Shown one piece after another: positions 10,116 to 12,662 of a DNA stretch of 12,662 nt (position 1 is its first letter; every line of letters starts with the position of its first letter). This DNA is from an uncultured beta proteobacterium. Its GTDB lineage: Bacteria; Pseudomonadota; Gammaproteobacteria; Burkholderiales; Burkholderiaceae_C. The DNA lies in NCBI GenBank assembly GCA_903944555.1, contig CAJASG010000671.1, positions 1 to 12,662 of the forward strand, read 5' to 3'. Under the pieces are notes generated by a model. It worked only from the letters and a program-made list of their open reading frames with translations. It searched no databases and was not told the origin of the DNA. The translations under genes were made by a program, and so were the position numbers.

Positions 10116-10475
10116 TTACTCCCAGTCCAGAGCGCCTTTTTTCCACATGTACACAAAGCCAATGGTCAAAACAGCCACAAACTCCGCACCAATCAAAAAC
10201 CCAAACCAACCAATTTCCTTGAGCGACACCGCCCACGGAAAGAGAAAAGCCGTCTCCAAATCGAACAAGATGAACAATATCGCCACAAGGTAATAGCGAA
10301 CGTCAAACTTCATACGGGCATCTTCAAATGCCTCGAAGCCACACTCATAAGGGGAATTTTTTGCCGCATCGGGACGATTGGGGCCCAAGATGTAGCCAAT
10401 CACTTGAGGGACTACACCGATGGCAACGCCGACCAAGATAAACAAAAGGACGGGAAGATATTGATCGAGGTTCAT
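10116..10475 (-). CDS. nuoA: NADH-quinone oxidoreductase subunit A
   Basis: ND3-type membrane subunit, first gene of the nuo operon, 119 residues with three transmembrane helices (about 8-28, 62-82 and 92-112). The conserved [10 protein letters not shown] loop (41-50), whose Cys45 reports the active/deactive transition in mitochondrial ND3, and [13 protein letters not shown] (71-83) with its acidic D72 and E74 are present. The N terminus [12 protein letters not shown] fits the family, so the ATG at 10475 is well supported. There is no recognisable Shine-Dalgarno: the nearest purine stretch, GGTGAT, is about 12 nt upstream. This is odd for the lead gene of an abundant complex. Upstream is a 62-bp leader running back to the tRNA-Leu gene. 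Confidence 0.97.
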   Translation of the reverse strand: MNLDQYLPVLLFILVGVAIGVVPQVIGYILGPNRPDAAKNSPYECGFEAFEDARMKFDVRYYLVAILFILFDLETAFLFPWAVSLKEIGWFGFLIGAEFVAVLTIGFVYMWKKGALDWE

Positions 10476-10506
10476 CTAGAAATTCTGATCACCGTTACAT
10501 GCCCAC

Positions 10507-10522
10507 CCATGCATATGCATGG
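10507..10522. repeat. Perfect 16-bp palindrome in the nuoA leader
   Basis: CCATGCATATGCATGG reads identically on both strands. It lies between the 3' end of tRNA-Leu (10538) and the nuoA start codon (10475), 31 bp upstream of the ATG. As RNA it can form a 6-bp stem (CCAUGC/GCAUGG) with an AUAU loop. As DNA it has the symmetry of a dimeric-regulator operator. Either role is inference. It lacks a following T-run, so it is not an intrinsic terminator. Confidence 0.5.
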
Positions 10523-10537
10523 ACAAGCAAAGTTGTT

Positions 10538-10622
10538 TGGTGCCGTCGGCGAGACTCGAACTCGCACAGCTTTCGCCACTACCCCCTCAAGATAGCGTGT
10601 CTACCAATTTCACCACGACGGC
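10538..10622 (-). tRNA. tRNA-Leu, anticodon GAG
   Basis: Class II tRNA of 85 nt including an encoded 3' CCA. The 7-bp acceptor stem GCCGTCG pairs perfectly with CGACGGC, followed by discriminator A and CCA. The D arm contains GTGAAATTGGTAGACAC. The anticodon arm is CTATC-TTGAGGG-GGTAG, with anticodon GAG reading CUC/CUU leucine codons. A variable arm follows, then the T arm with GTTCGAGTC. The general sequence resembles E. coli tRNA-Leu(GAG). The gene lies between secG and nuoA on the same strand, a placement I recall from other Burkholderiales. If transcription continues into nuo, RNase P and 3' processing would separate the tRNA from the mRNA. Confidence 0.96.
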
Positions 10623-10738
10623 GGCTCTCAGTTGTCTAAATTGCGTGAGGAACCTTGCGGCTTTTGCTCATCTGACAAGCTTAGAGTTTACCCTGATTTA
10701 CCCCACTTCCCGCAGGGGCAAGGCAATTAATATGGCAA
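10623..10738. other. Intergenic gap between secG and tRNA-Leu
   Basis: This 116-bp gap has no credible gene. Just after the secG stop there is a 7-bp direct repeat (GGCAATT at 10722-10728 and 10734-10740, 12-bp period). Next to it is a short inverted repeat, read on the minus strand as CTTGCCC/GGGAAG with a bulge, or alternatively as TTGCCCC/GGGGTAA. No T-run follows the hairpin, so it is not a convincing terminator. I could not find a well-spaced -35/-10 pair for the tRNA on the minus strand; an isolated TTGTCA and an AT-rich TTTAGA nearer the tRNA are not properly spaced. A promoter here remains possible. Confidence 0.5.
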
Positions 10739-11095
10739 TTATTTGGAAGGAATTTGGGCTGCACCTGAAGCTGGCGCAACGGGTACAGCGGCTGGGGTAG
10801 CGCTCGCTGGAGCCTCTACTGCAACCCCCTCCAAAACACTGCCGGAACTTGCAGGACGCAGATTGCCAAAATAGGCCAATGCCAAGGTACAAACAAAGAA
10901 CACGGCAGCGAGCACCGCAGTGGTGCGAGACAAAAAATTGGCGCTTCCACTGGCTCCAAACAGACTCCCGGAACCCCCGCTACCAAACGCGGCACCCATG
11001 TCCGCACCTTTGCCGTGCTGCACCAAAATCAAGCCAATCATGGCCAGGGCGGACAGCATTTGCACCGTCAAAATAATCGTTACCAAAATACTCAT
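10739..11095 (-). CDS. secG: Preprotein translocase subunit SecG
   Basis: Small accessory subunit of the SecYEG inner-membrane protein channel, 118 residues. There are two transmembrane helices, about residues 4-25 and 56-77. Between them is the conserved cytoplasmic loop VQHGKGADMGAAFG (25-38) continuing as a Gly/Ser-rich stretch to LFGASGSANFLSR, which is the SecG signature. The C terminus (about 82-118) is a low-complexity Ala/Pro/Val tail, common in proteobacterial SecG and poorly conserved. The ATG at 11095 has a strong AGGAG about 6 nt upstream. It sits 38 bp after tpiA with no terminator visible between, so the two are probably co-transcribed. Confidence 0.96.
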   Translation of the reverse strand: MSILVTIILTVQMLSALAMIGLILVQHGKGADMGAAFGSGGSGSLFGASGSANFLSRTTAVLAAVFFVCTLALAYFGNLRPASSGSVLEGVAVEAPASATPAAVPVAPASGAAQIPSK

Positions 11096-11133
11096 GCTCT
11101 TCTCCTAAATACAAAACAAACGCCAGTCCCGTT

Positions 11134-11874
11134 TTATTGGGCTGCCGCGATGATGGTTAAAAAATCTACCGCTTTGAGGGCGGCTCCACCCACCAGACCA
11201 CCGTCAATGTCGGGCTGGGACAGCAGTTGCGCAGCGTTTGCCGCATTCATACTGCCGCCGTACAAAATGTGCACCCGATCAGCCTGTGCACTGGCGGCAC
11301 GCAGTTGTGCACGCAACACGGCATGCACTTGCTGGGCTTGTTCGGGACTGGCCGTCTTACCGGTACCAATAGCCCAAACAGGCTCGTACGCCACCACAAT
11401 CTCACTGATGCAATGTCCATTGGTATGAATGACGGCGGCCAGCTGGCGTTTGACAACTTCTTCCGTGCGACCCGCCTCACGCTCCGCCAAGGTCTCGCCC
11501 ACACAGACAATCGGGGTAATGCCCGCAGCCAATGCACGCTGCGCTTTCTCTGCGACCACGGCATCCGTCTCGCCATGGTATTGGCGTCGTTCAGAGTGCC
11601 CAACGATGGCATACCGGACACCAAAATCCCGCAACATCGCGCAAGATACTTCGCCGGTATAGGCGCCAGATTCATGCTGGGATACATCTTGTGCACCCAA
11701 GTCAATTCCACTGCCCGCAACCAATGCCTGAACCTGGGCCAAGTAGGGGGCTGGCACACAGACAGTCACCAAACATTGAGATGCCGCTGTACCCTCCAGG
11801 AGCGATTGCACCAGTACCGCATTGGATGCGATCGAGCCATTCATCTTCCAATTTCCCGCGATCAATTTTTTCAT
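11134..11874 (-). CDS. tpiA: Triosephosphate isomerase
   Basis: Cytosolic glycolytic/gluconeogenic enzyme interconverting dihydroxyacetone phosphate and glyceraldehyde 3-phosphate. It has 246 residues, a normal TIM-barrel length. Active-site residues are all present: N8 and K10 (AGNWKMNG), the electrophile H93 (IVGHSERR), the catalytic base E164 ([11 protein letters not shown]), flexible loop 6 (AIGTGKTA, 168-175), and the phosphate-binding YGGSMN (205-210) and GGLVGGAAL (225-233). The frame can be read from a TTG at 11886, but the ATG at 11874 is the better start. It yields the canonical [13 protein letters not shown], overlaps the upstream gene's stop as ATGA, and has GGAG 6 nt upstream. 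It is likely translationally coupled to the oxidoreductase gene upstream. Confidence 0.98.
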   Translation of the reverse strand: MKKLIAGNWKMNGSIASNAVLVQSLLEGTAASQCLVTVCVPAPYLAQVQALVAGSGIDLGAQDVSQHESGAYTGEVSCAMLRDFGVRYAIVGHSERRQYHGETDAVVAEKAQRALAAGITPIVCVGETLAEREAGRTEEVVKRQLAAVIHTNGHCISEIVVAYEPVWAIGTGKTASPEQAQQVHAVLRAQLRAASAQADRVHILYGGSMNAANAAQLLSQPDIDGGLVGGAALKAVDFLTIIAAAQ

Positions 11875-12662
11875 GTTGCACTCCAAGTCAAAACAATTTT
11901 TCCGACATGCTGATTGGATTCCATCAATGCATGGGCACGCGACGCTTGGCTACCCGTCGGAAGCGAAGCATCGACTGCCGCAAACACACTGTGCACCACT
12001 GGCTTGATGCGTCCGGCCGCAATCAAAGGCCACACCTGCTTCAAACAAGCCTGTGCAATGGCCTCCTTGAAAGCCACAGGCCGCGCCCGAAGTGTTGAAC
12101 CGGTAATGGTCAAACGGCGACGCAACACCAAACCCGCATTGAACTCGCTTTGCACACCACCCTGCACGCCGATGATGACCAAACGACCATCCTCCGCCAT
12201 GCACGCGACCTCTTTGGCAACATAGCTGCCAGCCACCATATCCAGCACCACGTCCACCCCACGGCCCTCCGTCAAGCGCAATACTTCCGCTTGAAAGTCG
12301 TGGGTCTTGTAGTTGATAGCATGGTCGGCGCCCAATGCCACACAAGCAGCACACTTTTCATCACTTCCGGCCGTGACAATCACGGTAGCGCCCAGCGCCT
12401 TGGCCAACTGGATAGCCGTCACGCCAATGCCGCTGCTGCCGCCTTGAAGCAAAAAGGTTTCACCGCTTTTCAATGCACCACGGTCAAACACATTGCTCCA
12501 GACTGTGAAAAATGTTTCTGGCAAACTGGCCGCCTCAACATCGCTCAAACCCTCTGGAACCGGTAGACACTGGGCCACAGGTGCAACACAGTACTCGGCA
12601 TAGCCACCACCGGCCACCAAGGCACACACGCGGTCGCCCACTTTCAGCCCAACCCGCTGCAT
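11871..12662 (-). CDS. NAD(P)H:quinone oxidoreductase, PIG3/Qor type, C-terminal part (runs off the right edge)
   Basis: Zinc-free medium-chain dehydrogenase/reductase. 263 codons are visible; family members are usually about 325-335 residues, so roughly 65 N-terminal residues of the catalytic domain lie outside. The ATG at 12662 is most likely a chance internal methionine, not the start. Visible features (numbering from that Met) are [17 protein letters not shown] (8-24), the [16 protein letters not shown] segment (47-62) typical of PIG3-like enzymes, and the Rossmann motif [19 protein letters not shown] (74-92) for NADPH. Then come [12 protein letters not shown] and a C-terminal [15 protein letters not shown]. 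The zinc-binding cysteine lobe is absent. The stretch before HALMES carries a few extra residues (PTGSQ) compared with the PIG3 pattern I remember. Its TGA overlaps the tpiA ATG. The physiological substrate cannot be read from sequence. Confidence 0.9.
   Translation of the reverse strand: MQRVGLKVGDRVCALVAGGGYAEYCVAPVAQCLPVPEGLSDVEAASLPETFFTVWSNVFDRGALKSGETFLLQGGSSGIGVTAIQLAKALGATVIVTAGSDEKCAACVALGADHAINYKTHDFQAEVLRLTEGRGVDVVLDMVAGSYVAKEVACMAEDGRLVIIGVQGGVQSEFNAGLVLRRRLTITGSTLRARPVAFKEAIAQACLKQVWPLIAAGRIKPVVHSVFAAVDASLPTGSQASRAHALMESNQHVGKIVLTWSAT
11881..11884 (-). promoter_or_regulatory. Shine-Dalgarno that fixes the tpiA start
   Basis: GGAG on the minus strand, 6 nt before the ATG at 11874. 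It overlaps the in-frame TTG codon at 11886-11884, which therefore cannot be the start served by this site. It lies inside the last codons of the upstream oxidoreductase gene. Confidence 0.75.

Noticed and set aside
10112..10162. Possible 17-residue N-terminal extension of NuoB.
   Set aside because: It lies over the nuoA 3' end; the canonical [10 protein letters not shown] start at 10111 has its own GGAG.
10702..10722. Hairpin downstream of secG as an intrinsic terminator.
   Set aside because: The stem is short and bulged or wobble-containing and is not followed by a T-run on the minus strand.
11227..11913. Plus-strand open frame of 228 codons opposite tpiA.
   Set aside because: It mirrors tpiA, whose catalytic residues are all intact; no motif or ribosome binding evidence for the antisense frame.
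12660..12662. ATG at the right edge as the start of the oxidoreductase.
   Set aside because: The protein would lack the first part of the GroES-like catalytic domain; the frame most likely continues beyond the window, so the gene is partial rather than short.
1..12662. Search for mobile elements, CRISPR arrays, phage genes, toxin-antitoxin pairs or an undescribed cassette.
   Set aside because: The window is almost fully occupied by recognised core genes in conserved order; no transposase, repeat array, integrase or unassigned gene was seen.

Overview
The window is the 5' two thirds of a betaproteobacterial respiratory Complex I (nuo) locus plus its conserved upstream neighbours. Every gene I can support lies on the minus strand, so the genes are read from the right edge to the left edge. 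Separate nuoC and nuoD genes (fused in Escherichia coli), an N7-less NuoG, and the order quinone oxidoreductase - tpiA - secG - tRNA-Leu(GAG) - nuoA point to Burkholderiales. Moderate GC and the protein flavour suggest Comamonadaceae (Rhodoferax/Polaromonas/Limnohabitans-like). The family assignment is inference from memory of related genomes, not a search.

Layout, in transcription order. (1) 12662-11871: C-terminal four fifths of a zinc-free NAD(P)H:quinone oxidoreductase of the PIG3/Qor type, cut by the window edge. (2) 11874-11134: tpiA, overlapping the previous stop by ATGA. (3) 11095-10739: secG. (4) 10738-10623: non-coding gap with no clear promoter or terminator. (5) 10622-10538: tRNA-Leu with anticodon GAG and an encoded CCA. 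(6) 10537-10476: nuo leader with a perfect 16-bp palindrome. (7) 10475-1136: nuoA, B, C, D, E, F, G, H, I, J and K, all intact and tightly packed. (8) 1130-1: first 376 codons of nuoL, cut by the left edge; nuoM and nuoN presumably follow outside.

Together the nuo genes encode NADH:ubiquinone oxidoreductase. NuoE/F/G form the NADH-dehydrogenase module (FMN, N1a, N3, N1b, N4, N5). NuoB/C/D/I form the connecting quinone-reducing module (N2, N6a, N6b). NuoA/H/J/K/L are membrane subunits of the proton pump. All iron-sulfur ligands expected for an N7-less complex are present, so the enzyme looks functional.

I see no mobile element, CRISPR array, toxin system, phage gene or undescribed cassette. 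Coding density is near total; the only non-coding stretches above 30 bp are the tpiA-secG gap and the two gaps around the tRNA. The most interesting non-textbook signals are the palindrome in the nuoA leader, the tRNA placed inside what may be one long transcription unit, and the lack of an obvious Shine-Dalgarno for nuoA.
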